A stretch of 37,509 bases of DNA from NCBI GenBank assembly GCA_027063505.1, contig JAMORO010000026.1, forward strand, positions 1-37,509, given 5' to 3'. A program made the position numbers and the translations under genes. Below, piece by piece: positions 25,952-34,948 of the stretch. The stretch is from Sulfurimonas sp. GTDB taxonomy: Bacteria > Campylobacterota > Campylobacteria > Campylobacterales > Sulfurimonadaceae. Within the stretch, counting starts at the first letter, position 1, and each line of letters starts with the position of its first letter. The notes beneath the pieces were generated by a model that worked only from the letters and a program-made list of their open reading frames with translations, had not been told where the DNA came from and did no database searches.

Positions 25952-28222
25952 TTAAGTGCGGTAACCTTGTAGAAGGTTATTGAGGTTATTTGTCATCTGC
26001 ATTAAGTTTGATGATGCTTCAGATATCTCTTCTATAGTTGTCTGGTTTTCTTGAGAGATTTTTTCTATATTTCCTACTTTTGTAATCATTGTAGCAATCG
26101 TTTGTGAGTTGTTAATGTAACCTGTTACAGTCTCATCAACTTGACCAATAGACTCTTCAATGGCAATAACACTTGAACTGATTTCACCCTCAACTTGATT
26201 TGCATTTTGGGAGAGTGCTTCGATAGCTTTTGCGTTAACTGACATATGTTCACTTGCATCATTTACTGACTGTGTAATTATACTGATAGTTGTATTTATC
26301 TCTCCAAGAGATTTTTGTGTACGCTCAGCAAGTTTACGAACTTCATCAGCAACAACAGCAAAACCACGACCATGCTCTCCTGCACGAGCAGCTTCTATGG
26401 CAGCATTAAGTGCAAGCAGATTTGTCTGATCTGCAATGTCCGCAATAACTTCGAGAACACTTTTTACAGCAGTTGTCTCAGAACTTAAATCTACGAGTTT
26501 TTGAGAGAGTTCAAGCTCATCATGACTACGTAACTCAATCTCATTTGCTAGTTTTACTATCTGCTGATTTGCATTTTTAAGTGTTTGGCCCGTCTGGTCA
26601 ATGTTCTCTTTAGTCTCTTTTGCTTGTTCAATAGAGATACTTAAAATATTTTGTAACTCTGCCCCGTCTTGTGCAACTTCATGAACAATACTACTTTCAT
26701 CTTCTGCTTTACTTTTCATATCTACAGAAGCACGAGAGAGTGTTGCTGCGATCTGTGTGTTGTTCGCAGATGTTGTTGTTGCTTCACTTACTGTTACCCG
26801 TACTTTTTCAATAAACTCATTGATGTTTTGTGCAACATCTGAAATCTCATCACCTTTAGGTACCGTAACTCTTTTTGTTAAGTCACCATCTCCTTTTGCA
26901 AGATCGTAAGTAGCACTCTGAAGTGTTTTAAGTTTGTCAATGATAACGATTTTTGTAATATAAAGAGAAATTAAAATCATAAGAACAATAAAAAGAGCAG
27001 TTCCTATAAGTGCATTTATAAAGTTTTCATTTGCATTAGCTAATGCTTCTGCTGTGTCGATTTTTACTATCATCGCCCATTTTTGAGAAAAAATATCAAT
27101 AGGTCCATACGAGAGGATTACATCATTGCCTAGATAGTCAGTTCCTAGAGTTGTTCTACTCTCTCCTGAGATTGCTGCTTTTGTTGTTTTTGTCTCTATC
27201 TTATAGTTTCCTATAGTTGTTCCTGCTTTTTTGACACCATTATCAATAGCTTTAATCTTATCTGTAAAACGACTCTCATTTCTCATAGTGAAGTCAGTAC
27301 CAATGAGAAAGGCTTCTCCTGTCGCTCCAAGACCAACTTTATCTACTTGGTTATTAAAGTTCATGATTTTGTTAATTTTATCTTTTGGAAGTTGGAAAAT
27401 AAGAGTCCCTTCATTATCCTCACCAAAGTAGATAGGCATCGCTATAAAAGCAACCTGTTTGTTGTAAGCAGGTTCATAGATAGAAAAATCTTCAAATACA
27501 GCTTGACCTTTGGCTGCTTTAAGAGATTTTTTAAAGACTCTCGCTAGTCCTGTACTTGCATAGGGACCCTCTATGAGGTTTGTTCCTAAATCACAATTTT
27601 TTTGAACACTGTAGAGTACATCTCCTGCAGGATTTACAAGAAAAAGATCATTACGTCCAAACTCTTTTAAAATATCACGAAATATAGGATGGTACTGCAC
27701 ATGAATATCTGAGTACTCTGTTTTGAACATTCTGTCCATCTTATAAAGCTCTTTTTTATTATAAGCTTCAGGGTTGTTGGCTATATAAAGGTACTGAAGG
27801 ATTTCTCCTTTTGTTGTTTTTGGAAGATAATCACTCGGAGCTTTTTTAGAGGGGGCATTCTCTAAATCGTAGTTTACATTTGTTAAGTAAGTTGTTTTAT
27901 AGTAGTCAAGTAAGGTATTTCGTATAGTATCTTGATCTATCTCTAACTCTTCTAAGTTCTCAACAGCTTCATCATAGTCCCAAAGAAGTTTTACTGTTTC
28001 ACTATTGAGTGCTTGTGAACCAAGTATATACTTCATCTCAGAGAAGTAGTCCTCAACATGTTGTGTTTTACTTATCTTGATAGAACTCATCTGCTCCATT
28101 CGTGTTTTAAGTAACTCATCTTTTGCACTATCTGAGATAGTATACGCCACACCAAAACCAAGAAAGATTAAGGCACTGATAAAGAAAATAAGGATTCTGA
28201 AGTTTATACTTTTTGTGTTCAT
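25952..28222 (-). CDS. Methyl-accepting chemotaxis protein with Cache sensor
   Basis: Full-length transmembrane chemoreceptor of 756 residues: membrane span (about 9-29), a large periplasmic Cache-type sensor (about 33-400; includes [13 protein letters not shown] and [12 protein letters not shown]), second span (about 403-424), HAMP, and a cytoplasmic signalling domain with the tip [19 protein letters not shown] and [17 protein letters not shown] (about 600-637). The helices on both sides of the tip are present, unlike the receptor-like protein at 6453-7505. No CheR-binding pentapeptide is seen at the C-terminus (NNLLQGYRT). The ligand cannot be deduced. Confidence 0.95.
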   Translation of the reverse strand: MNTKSINFRILIFFISALIFLGFGVAYTISDSAKDELLKTRMEQMSSIKISKTQHVEDYFSEMKYILGSQALNSETVKLLWDYDEAVENLEELEIDQDTIRNTLLDYYKTTYLTNVNYDLENAPSKKAPSDYLPKTTKGEILQYLYIANNPEAYNKKELYKMDRMFKTEYSDIHVQYHPIFRDILKEFGRNDLFLVNPAGDVLYSVQKNCDLGTNLIEGPYASTGLARVFKKSLKAAKGQAVFEDFSIYEPAYNKQVAFIAMPIYFGEDNEGTLIFQLPKDKINKIMNFNNQVDKVGLGATGEAFLIGTDFTMRNESRFTDKIKAIDNGVKKAGTTIGNYKIETKTTKAAISGESRTTLGTDYLGNDVILSYGPIDIFSQKWAMIVKIDTAEALANANENFINALIGTALFIVLMILISLYITKIVIIDKLKTLQSATYDLAKGDGDLTKRVTVPKGDEISDVAQNINEFIEKVRVTVSEATTTSANNTQIAATLSRASVDMKSKAEDESSIVHEVAQDGAELQNILSISIEQAKETKENIDQTGQTLKNANQQIVKLANEIELRSHDELELSQKLVDLSSETTAVKSVLEVIADIADQTNLLALNAAIEAARAGEHGRGFAVVADEVRKLAERTQKSLGEINTTISIITQSVNDASEHMSVNAKAIEALSQNANQVEGEISSSVIAIEESIGQVDETVTGYINNSQTIATMITKVGNIEKISQENQTTIEEISEASSNLMQMTNNLNNLLQGYRT

Positions 28223-28251
28223 ATGTGGACCTACTATTTTGTATTTTTATT

Positions 28252-28260
28252 ATTCTAACA
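28252..28260 (-). promoter_or_regulatory. Extended -10 for the Cache chemoreceptor
   Basis: Minus strand TGT-TAGAAT; predicted start near 28245. The rest of the 178-nt divergent region to 28400 is very AT-rich and holds nothing else I can assign apart from the -10 of the GNAT gene. Confidence 0.5.
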
Positions 28261-28388
28261 TAAATATTAAAATTATTATCAATAATAAGAGTTTCTGATA
28301 GTAGTAGAGTCTGTTTTTACTTTTTTATGTAGTTTTTGATTTAATATATAATTATATTGACTATTGAATAGTTTCAACAAACTTAATG

Positions 28389-28394
28389 TAATAT
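28389..28394 (+). promoter_or_regulatory. -10-like element 6 nt upstream of GNAT gene (leaderless candidate)
   Basis: TAATAT, then TGCATC, then ATG at 28401. TG directly abuts the hexamer with no intervening base, so the extended element is imperfect. No ribosome binding site. Confidence 0.35.
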
Positions 28395-28400
28395 TGCATC

Positions 28401-28772
28401 ATGCAGATACGAGAAATGAATTTAAAAGAGTTAGATACTATCTATGAAGTGCTTAGTCAGTTACATACATCACTCAGTTTTAAAGAGTTTGATGACCTCA
28501 TTTACGATATGAGACATATGGAGTATAAGATGATAGGACTATTTGAAAGAGATAAGCTTATCACTTATGCAGGGGTCGCCGTTCAAACAAGCTTTTACTA
28601 CAAACGCCATCTTATGATATTTGATCTTGTAACAGATAGAGAGTTCCGAGGAAAAGGCTACTCAGAAGAGATGTTAGAGTATTTAGAAGTCTATGCAAAA
28701 ACAGCAATGTGTGAAAATATTGTAAATGGGATGAGTAACTCTAATGATGAAAAAAGACTTTTTACTACTTAA
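28401..28772 (+). CDS. GNAT-family acetyltransferase
   Basis: Predicted acetyl-CoA-dependent N-acetyltransferase; substrate unknown. The 123 residues follow the GNAT fold: N-terminal helices, MIGLFERDKLITYAGVAV strands, then HLMIFDLVTDREFRGKGYSEEMLEYLEVYAK, where RGKGYS (about residues 87-92) is the acetyl-CoA pyrophosphate loop. It is short for the family, ending soon after the last helix (NSNDEKRLFTT). Its stop overlaps the convergent YchJ-like gene by 4 bp (TTAA). Confidence 0.8.
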   Translation: MQIREMNLKELDTIYEVLSQLHTSLSFKEFDDLIYDMRHMEYKMIGLFERDKLITYAGVAVQTSFYYKRHLMIFDLVTDREFRGKGYSEEMLEYLEVYAKTAMCENIVNGMSNSNDEKRLFTT

Positions 28773-29113
28773 TTACAACACTTTTTAAACTTTTTACCAC
28801 TTCCACAAGGGCAGGGCTCATTTCTCTCTATTTTAGTACTAAAGAGTTCCCCACTTGCATACTTCCAAACACCATCTTCTAAAATAAAAAGACTCTTTTC
28901 ATGTAAAACACCAACCTTTCCATACTCTTTATAGTAAGCTTTAAACTCAACACTATTATCATGGGCATTAAGAACATCAAGATTTAACCATACTATATCT
29001 GAAGGTTGTTTTAAATCTTGGAGGGTTTGATGGGTGGATGTTTTTACAATATAATCCCAATCTTTCTTTACAAATGCCTCATAACGGCTAATCATTAACT
29101 CTTTTGGATTCAT
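28769..29113 (-). CDS. YchJ-like protein with C-terminal SEC-C zinc motif
   Basis: The 114 residues hold an NTF2-like YchJ middle domain (PKELMISRYEAFVKKDWDYIVKT, LNLDVLNA, VEFKAYY, VLHEKSLFILEDGVWKYASGE) and a C-terminal SEC-C zinc motif (EPCPCGSGKKFKKCC). E. coli YchJ also has an N-terminal SEC-C, which is absent here. Function unknown; SEC-C motifs often bind the ribosome or SecB-type partners. It is divergent from pta with overlapping promoter elements. Confidence 0.85.
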   Translation of the reverse strand: MNPKELMISRYEAFVKKDWDYIVKTSTHQTLQDLKQPSDIVWLNLDVLNAHDNSVEFKAYYKEYGKVGVLHEKSLFILEDGVWKYASGELFSTKIERNEPCPCGSGKKFKKCCN

Positions 29114-29131
29114 ATGCTATCACTTTTTCGA

Positions 29132-29141
29132 TATACTAACA
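29132..29141. promoter_or_regulatory. Overlapping divergent -10 elements (pta and YchJ-like gene)
   Basis: Plus-strand TATACT (29132-29137) could serve pta, while the minus strand reads TGT-TAGTAT (29141-29133) for the YchJ-like gene. The two share the same base pairs, so the two directions would compete for RNA polymerase. Confidence 0.35.
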
Positions 29142-29167
29142 TATATTTAAATAAGTATGGATATATC

Positions 29168-31252
29168 ATGAAAATAAAATCACTTTTCATATCAGCACAA
29201 GAGGTAAATGCAGGGATGCTTTTTATCTCGATGGGAATGATGGAGATACTTAAACGTAATCTTCATAAAGTCGCTTTTTTTAGACCTATAATTCATAAAA
29301 AAGATGTCAGAGATGGAGATATAGACTTCATTTTAAAACGCTATGATTTAGATATAGAGTATGAAGATGCTTTTGGCTTTGATATAGATTATGTTGAAGA
29401 TATGATCTCTCAAAAAAAGACAAAACAGCTTATAAATCAACTTCTTACAAAGTTTAAAAAGCTAGAAAAAGAGTATGACTTTGTCCTTTGTGAAGGGATT
29501 CGACTCTCCTTTTTAAATGCAAACATAAACTTTGACATCAACATAAAGCTTGCACAAAATTTTGGATCACCCTACATAAATATAATCAATGCAAAAAATG
29601 ATACTGCAAAAGAGATTTTTGAGAGTGTTAAGATAGAGAATGAGACACTAGAGTCTCAAGGATGTACACACTTTGCGACTTTTATTAATAGACTAGATTA
29701 TAAAAAGTATATAGCTTTAGAGAAAAAACTAAAAAACTATGAGTACACAACATATCTTCTAAGTGAAGTTGAGGAGTTAAGTCTCTTAAGTATACAAGAT
29801 GTTATAGAGTCTATAGGTGCTAAGCCTATTTTACTTGCTGATGAAGATCATACAAGAAGTATTAGAAATGTTAAAGTGGCAGCACTCTCTTTAGATAACT
29901 TTTTAGAGTATATAGAAGAGGATGATTTAGTCATCGTTCCTGCTGATCGTTCAGATATTATACTTGGCGTATTAGGAGCACTCTACTCAAATGCTTATCC
30001 AAATATATCATGTATAGTTTTTCCTTTTGATATGAAGGCCCATAAAAATATTAAAAAACTTATAGAGGGACTTGACCAGTTTAATATTCCTATTTTAAGT
30101 GTTCCTATGGATACCTATCAAACAGCACGAGCTATCTCTAAAATACACTCACGTATACGATTAGAGAGTCATCGTAAGATAGCACTCTCCCTTGGACTAT
30201 TTAATGCGAATATTGATACACAATACATAGAGAATAAGATTGCAACAACCCAGAGTGATGTAATGACCCCAATTATGTTTGAGTATAAGCTCTTTGATAT
30301 GGCAAGTTCTAATAAAAAAACTATAGTCCTTCCTGAGAGTGATGATGAGAGAATACTTCGTGCTGCTGAGATTATTTTACATCGTGGTGTCGCAGATATT
30401 ATCTTACTTGGAAATACAGAGCAATTAAAAGAGAACTACCTACGTTTAGGTTTAGATCTCTCTTCTGCGACTATTATAGACCATAGTAACTCACCGCTTA
30501 TGCAAGAGTTTGTAGATACATTCTTTGAGATGCGAAAACATAAAGGTTTAACATATGAAGCGGCACAAGATGCTATGCTGCATGTTACATACTTTGCAAC
30601 TATGATGGTAGAACTTGGTTATGCTGATGGCATGGTAAGTGGGGCGATACACTCAACAGGAGATACTATTCGACCTGCACTTCAGATTATTAAAACAACA
30701 GCGGATGTTTCAGTTGTATCAAGTGTTTTCTTTATGTGTTTAGAGACAAAAGTTTTAGTCTATGGTGATTGTGCAGTAAATCAGGATCCGGATGCACAGA
30801 CACTAGCAGATATAGCTATTGCCTCAGCTGCAACAGCTTCAGCATTCGCAATAGAACCGAAAGTAGCGATGCTCTCTTACTCTACTGGTGGCAGTGGTAG
30901 TGGTGCTGATGTTGAAAAAGTGCGAGAGGCTACAAAAATTGTAAAACTAAGAGATACAGAGCTTTTAGTGGAAGGCCCTATTCAGTATGATGCCGCAGTA
31001 AATATGGCAGTTGCAAAGAAAAAACTTCCTAACTCTAAGGTGGCAGGACAAGCGAGTGTCTTTATCTTTCCTGATTTAAATACGGGAAACAATACATATA
31101 AAGCCGTACAGCGTTCAAGTGGGGCAGTGGCTATTGGGCCAATTTTACAGGGACTCAAAAAACCGGTTAATGACTTAAGTAGAGGCTGTTTAGTCGCAGA
31201 TATAGTAAATACAGTAGCCATTACGGCAATCCAAGCGGGACAAAAATCATGA
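29168..31252 (+). CDS. pta: Phosphate acetyltransferase (long form)
   Basis: Interconverts acetyl-CoA and acetyl phosphate. With the ATG at 29168 it has 694 residues: an N-terminal BioD/P-loop-like domain whose P-loop is degenerate (SAQEVNAGML), a DRTGG domain (about 200-310), and the catalytic PTA domain (about 355-690; TIVLPESDDERILRAAE, YADGMVSGAIHSTGDTIRPAL, ALVNQDPDAQTLADIA-type CAVNQDPDAQTLADIA, SYSTGGSGSGADVEKVREA, VAGQASVFIFPDLNTGN). An ATG at 29114 would add 18 residues of AT-rich, non-conserved sequence and is less likely. The stop overlaps the ackA start. Confidence 0.95.
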   Translation: MKIKSLFISAQEVNAGMLFISMGMMEILKRNLHKVAFFRPIIHKKDVRDGDIDFILKRYDLDIEYEDAFGFDIDYVEDMISQKKTKQLINQLLTKFKKLEKEYDFVLCEGIRLSFLNANINFDINIKLAQNFGSPYINIINAKNDTAKEIFESVKIENETLESQGCTHFATFINRLDYKKYIALEKKLKNYEYTTYLLSEVEELSLLSIQDVIESIGAKPILLADEDHTRSIRNVKVAALSLDNFLEYIEEDDLVIVPADRSDIILGVLGALYSNAYPNISCIVFPFDMKAHKNIKKLIEGLDQFNIPILSVPMDTYQTARAISKIHSRIRLESHRKIALSLGLFNANIDTQYIENKIATTQSDVMTPIMFEYKLFDMASSNKKTIVLPESDDERILRAAEIILHRGVADIILLGNTEQLKENYLRLGLDLSSATIIDHSNSPLMQEFVDTFFEMRKHKGLTYEAAQDAMLHVTYFATMMVELGYADGMVSGAIHSTGDTIRPALQIIKTTADVSVVSSVFFMCLETKVLVYGDCAVNQDPDAQTLADIAIASAATASAFAIEPKVAMLSYSTGGSGSGADVEKVREATKIVKLRDTELLVEGPIQYDAAVNMAVAKKKLPNSKVAGQASVFIFPDLNTGNNTYKAVQRSSGAVAIGPILQGLKKPVNDLSRGCLVADIVNTVAITAIQAGQKS

Positions 31253-32298
31253 AAATAGCTGTCTTAAACTCTGGAAGCTCCTCTTTAAAGTACAAACTTT
31301 TTTTGATGCCAGAGGGTAAAGAGATAGAATCAAAACTTGTTGAGCATATCGGGGAAGAGGGTTCTTTGATAGTGAATCATCATGATGCTTTGGACTCTTT
31401 AAATCTTAAGTATGAAGATATTGATGCATTTGGGCACAGAGTTGTGCATGGTGGCGAGGTGTTTAGTGATGCAACACTCGTAGATGAGAGAGTTGTCGAG
31501 GTCATTCGTGAGCTTATTCCTCTTGCACCTCTTCATAATGGCTCAAATCTTGAGGGTATTTTAGTTGTACAAGATAAAACGCCATCTACTCCTCAAGTCG
31601 CAGTGTTTGATACAGCGTTTCATACAACAATGCCAGAGGAGGCCTATCGCTATGCTCTACCAAAAGAGATGTATACAAAACATCAAATTCGTCGATATGG
31701 TTTTCATGGAACATCACACTCTTTTGTAAGTAAGAGAGCTGCAAAAATATTAAATATACCATATGACAAAGTAAATCTCATTACCTTACATCTTGGAAAT
31801 GGTGCGAGTATTTGTGCTATAGAAAATGGCAAAAGTATAGATACTTCTATGGGGTTTACTCCGCTTGAAGGCCTTGTTATGGGGAGTAGAAGTGGTGATG
31901 TAGATCCTGCTATACTCCTCTTTATGCAGCGAGAGTTAGGGATGAGTGTCTCTGAAGTAGATACTCTTTTAAATAAAGAGTCAGGGCTTATTGGCTTATG
32001 TGCAGAGAATGATGTCCGCGCTATTTTATCTAGTGATTCTGAAGATAAAGTGCTTGCAATAAAAGTTATGGTGAGACGAATTCGGAAGTATATAGGGGCT
32101 TATATGGCACTTCTTGGTCATGTTGATGGGATAGTTTTTACTGGTGGCATAGGTGAAAATGCTGTAGCTATTCGTGAGATGGTAATGGACTCGCAACTCT
32201 TTGCATCATTAGAGGTTTTAGTTATTCAAACAGATGAAGAGTTAGAGATTGCAAATAAAGTAATGAAGTTAGTAGCAAAAGGAGACTCTCATGGATGA
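31249..32298 (+). CDS. ackA: Acetate kinase (short form)
   Basis: Makes ATP and acetate from acetyl phosphate. The 349 residues retain the catalytic set: LNSGSSSLKYKL, GHRVVHGG, FDTAFHTTMP, YGFHGTSH, LHLGNGAS, MGSRSGDVDPA and FTGGIGENA. It is about 50 residues shorter than E. coli AckA (400); the gaps are in the N-terminal variable region and between GGIGENA and the final TDEELEIA strand, away from the active site. ATG overlaps the pta stop by 4 bp; the end overlaps the next gene by 8 bp. Confidence 0.94.
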   Translation: MKIAVLNSGSSSLKYKLFLMPEGKEIESKLVEHIGEEGSLIVNHHDALDSLNLKYEDIDAFGHRVVHGGEVFSDATLVDERVVEVIRELIPLAPLHNGSNLEGILVVQDKTPSTPQVAVFDTAFHTTMPEEAYRYALPKEMYTKHQIRRYGFHGTSHSFVSKRAAKILNIPYDKVNLITLHLGNGASICAIENGKSIDTSMGFTPLEGLVMGSRSGDVDPAILLFMQRELGMSVSEVDTLLNKESGLIGLCAENDVRAILSSDSEDKVLAIKVMVRRIRKYIGAYMALLGHVDGIVFTGGIGENAVAIREMVMDSQLFASLEVLVIQTDEELEIANKVMKLVAKGDSHG

Positions 32299-33502
32299 TT
32301 TGTATATTTCAAAACAGAAAATTATAGATAAAAAGAAGAGTGTTTATGCTTATGAACTTGTTTTTCGGGATGCTTCAAATAGACCTATTGGTTTTTCAAA
32401 TTCTCTAAAAGCGACTTCTCAACTTATTATAAACAGTATGGGAAGTAATGAAATTCATCAATTACTTGGAAAAAATACAAGAGCCTTTATTAATGTTGAT
32501 GAGACTAGTTTAACAAAGGGTATCTTAGATGTTCTTGATAAAGATAAGTTTGTTTTTAATATTTTAGAAGACATCAAGTTGACAGAAAATGTTATAAAAT
32601 GGATAGTGAGTTATAAAAAGAGAGGTTTTCTCTTCTCTTTAGAACATTTTGACTCAAGTGCAAGAATGATAGTGAAATTTAAGAGACTTTTTAACTATAT
32701 AGATATTATAAAGATGGATATTCTCATCTCTGAACTAGAAAATTTAGAAAAAGTGATGGCAAAATTTAAACCAACACGTATTCAACTTTTAGCACAGAAT
32801 ATTGAGTCAAAAGAGGATTACGAAGATTGTATCGCTCTTGGTTTTGATCTTTTTCAAGGAAGCTATATAGACAAGCCAACTGTTGTTAAAATAGAGGGAA
32901 GAAAGGAGCCTACACAGTTTGTGATACTGCAAATTATTAGAATCATTAAAGATAATGAAACAACAGAAGAGTTGGAGTTTTTTCTTAAGCAACAACCAGA
33001 CCTCTCCTATAAATTAATCCAGTTTTTCAATAATTTACAAAAACTAGATATCCATGTAGAGTCTCTGACTCAGGTTATTACACTGATGGGAAGAAACAAA
33101 CTTTTAAGATGGTTATTAGTATATCTCTACTCTGAAGTTTCCATAAATAGTGCTTCAAAAACTATACTTGAGTTAGCTATTAGAAGAGCTGAAAGTATGG
33201 AGAGTGAAGCAGAAGAGAAAAATAAGAACAAGGCATATTTAGCTGGAATGTTCTCAATGTTAAGTTCCATTTTTGATACAAACATTCGTGATTTGATGCA
33301 TCATGTAAAAATGGATAGAGATATCACTATGTTAGTTTTAGAAAAAAAAGGAATTTTTTCTGCAAGTTTGAAAAGAGCTGAGTTTGCTGAAAGAGCTTAT
33401 TTAAAGAGACAAATGTTAGAAAACTTCGATAGGATAAACAGTGTAGATCTTGTCTACACCCTCGAAGACAATGGGATAGATGTAGATAAAGATGCTATTT
33501 AA
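32291..33502 (+). CDS. Degenerate EAL-HDOD signalling protein
   Basis: The 403 residues pair a YuxH-like EAL domain (about 3-205) with an HDOD domain (about 210-400). The EAL catalytic acids are mostly lost: EAL reads ELV, the DDFG region reads LEHFDS and the AEGVE region reads AQNIES, though QGSYIDKP is kept. Cyclic di-GMP hydrolysis is therefore unlikely, though binding or protein-protein signalling is possible. It overlaps ackA by 8 bp, tying a signalling protein to acetyl-phosphate metabolism; the reason is unknown. Confidence 0.88.
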   Translation: MDDLYISKQKIIDKKKSVYAYELVFRDASNRPIGFSNSLKATSQLIINSMGSNEIHQLLGKNTRAFINVDETSLTKGILDVLDKDKFVFNILEDIKLTENVIKWIVSYKKRGFLFSLEHFDSSARMIVKFKRLFNYIDIIKMDILISELENLEKVMAKFKPTRIQLLAQNIESKEDYEDCIALGFDLFQGSYIDKPTVVKIEGRKEPTQFVILQIIRIIKDNETTEELEFFLKQQPDLSYKLIQFFNNLQKLDIHVESLTQVITLMGRNKLLRWLLVYLYSEVSINSASKTILELAIRRAESMESEAEEKNKNKAYLAGMFSMLSSIFDTNIRDLMHHVKMDRDITMLVLEKKGIFSASLKRAEFAERAYLKRQMLENFDRINSVDLVYTLEDNGIDVDKDAI

Positions 33503-33526
33503 AAAAATAATATATAAAACTATTTA

Positions 33527-33535
33527 TGCTAGAAT
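33527..33535 (+). promoter_or_regulatory. Extended -10, 6 nt upstream of the pilus gene (leaderless candidate)
   Basis: TGC-TAGAAT, then ACAAGT, then ATG at 33542. The predicted start site falls on the ATG. No ribosome binding site. It would drive the pilus or secretion module. Confidence 0.5.
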
Positions 33536-33541
33536 ACAAGT

Positions 33542-34948
33542 ATGATTAATTTAGCTATGTCAATCTCCTATACAATAAATATCCAAGATGAAATAGTTGC
33601 AGCTTTAAAAGTTAAAGAGAAATCAGGTGTCTATACTGTTTTAGAAGAACAGATATTTGAAAAAGATGAGCTGAAAGAGTATTTAGTAAAGAAAAAAAGA
33701 GTCTATTTAAGTGCAGATCAAGATGAGATACTTGATGAAAAAGTTGTCATTACAAATAGTATTAAAAATGATAAAGTTCTAAGAAATACTATCCTTCATA
33801 AACTCTCTAATGTTATTTCATCCAAAAATATCATGTTTAATTACTATGAGATAAGCCGTGATGCTCATGATGAAACGATCACATACCAAGTAGATGGTGT
33901 TTACGAAAAAGAGTATTTTAAACTCTTTGAGTATCCTGATGAACTTGAAGATGTGAAGTCTGCAACGACTAGTCGTTATGCACTCTTTAGTCTCTCTCAA
34001 AAGTGTATAGATTCAGATAGTTATTTAGTTGTCTATTCAAGAGGGAGTAAGATAGTTCTTCTTGCTGTAAGTAAGAATAAGCTTATATTTAGTCGTGCTA
34101 GTACTGTAATAGTGGATAAACCAGAAGATAGACAATCTACGATTGTAGATGAGATTAGTAGAACTATAGCATATACAAACCAGCAGTTTAGAGATATAAA
34201 CTTCTCTGCTATTGCTATTAGTGGATCACTCGCTATTGATGATGAAGTGTGTGAACATATTTATATGGCTTTTCAAACACCAATAACGGTTCTCTATCCA
34301 AATACCTTTGTAAAAGGTCTGAGTGCAGAGGAGCATCAGAGTTATATCTTGGCTATAGGGAATTTATTTGTAGGGAAAGATTTTCAGTTTATTCCAGATT
34401 TTGTAAAGAGTGCACAGACTTTTTCACTCTCTAAAAATATCCTTTTAGTACTTTCATCTTTAGTACTCTTTATCATAATGTTTTTTACACTTGAAGCCTA
34501 TGAAAATTACAGTAATATGTTAGATAGGTTCAGTAGTATAGAGAGTCGTTTGACAAGAATGGTACGCAAGTCTGAGATGCACTCCAAAGAGGAGTTAGAG
34601 AAAAACTTTGTGCAACTACAAATTGCAGAGAAGTATTTACAGTATAGACCTTCAGATATGTTACTTACACTAAAACCTCTTATAGAGTTAGAGAAGCCAG
34701 TCTCTCTTGAGTGGAGTACTAAAAATGAAAATCCTTATGTAAAGTTAGAGTTTAAAAAAGCATTCACAACACTAGAAACACTTCATGAGTTTGAGCATAG
34801 TTTTTTAGCTGCATTAGAAGAGATAAATAGTACATATCAGTTAAAGTACACAAATAAAACAAATTATGCGAAGATGAGTTTTGAGTATATTGTGAGTAGT
34901 GCAAAGAAGAAAAAAGCACCTCCTCAGAGAAGAAGGAGACGAAGATGA
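33542..34948 (+). CDS. PilM/MshI-like pilus assembly protein with C-terminal membrane and periplasmic part
   Basis: Probably the cytoplasmic actin-like and PilN-like piece of a type IV/MSHA-like pilus machine. The 468 residues have a cytoplasmic part (1 to about 295; YALFSLSQKCIDSDSYLVVYSRGSK, AIAISGSLAID are PilM-like in position), one membrane span (about 298-316) and a periplasmic coiled-coil region. The family is inferred mainly from the downstream order PilN/O-PilP-secretin. The protein ends KKKKAPPQRRRRRR, a very basic tail, encoded by the purine-rich stretch that includes the next gene's AAGGAG site. An ATG at 33557 is an alternative start. Its TGA overlaps the next ATG. Confidence 0.65.
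   Translation: MINLAMSISYTINIQDEIVAALKVKEKSGVYTVLEEQIFEKDELKEYLVKKKRVYLSADQDEILDEKVVITNSIKNDKVLRNTILHKLSNVISSKNIMFNYYEISRDAHDETITYQVDGVYEKEYFKLFEYPDELEDVKSATTSRYALFSLSQKCIDSDSYLVVYSRGSKIVLLAVSKNKLIFSRASTVIVDKPEDRQSTIVDEISRTIAYTNQQFRDINFSAIAISGSLAIDDEVCEHIYMAFQTPITVLYPNTFVKGLSAEEHQSYILAIGNLFVGKDFQFIPDFVKSAQTFSLSKNILLVLSSLVLFIIMFFTLEAYENYSNMLDRFSSIESRLTRMVRKSEMHSKEELEKNFVQLQIAEKYLQYRPSDMLLTLKPLIELEKPVSLEWSTKNENPYVKLEFKKAFTTLETLHEFEHSFLAALEEINSTYQLKYTNKTNYAKMSFEYIVSSAKKKKAPPQRRRRRR

Noticed and set aside
25962..25979. TAACCTT/AAGGTTA hairpin as terminator of the Cache chemoreceptor gene
   Set aside because: It lies within the last codons, has a 7-bp stem and no T-tract; too weak to call.
29114..29167. 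ATG at 29114 as pta start
   Set aside because: It would overlap the predicted promoter, adds 18 unusual residues and abuts the divergent start codon; the ATG at 29168 matches the family start.
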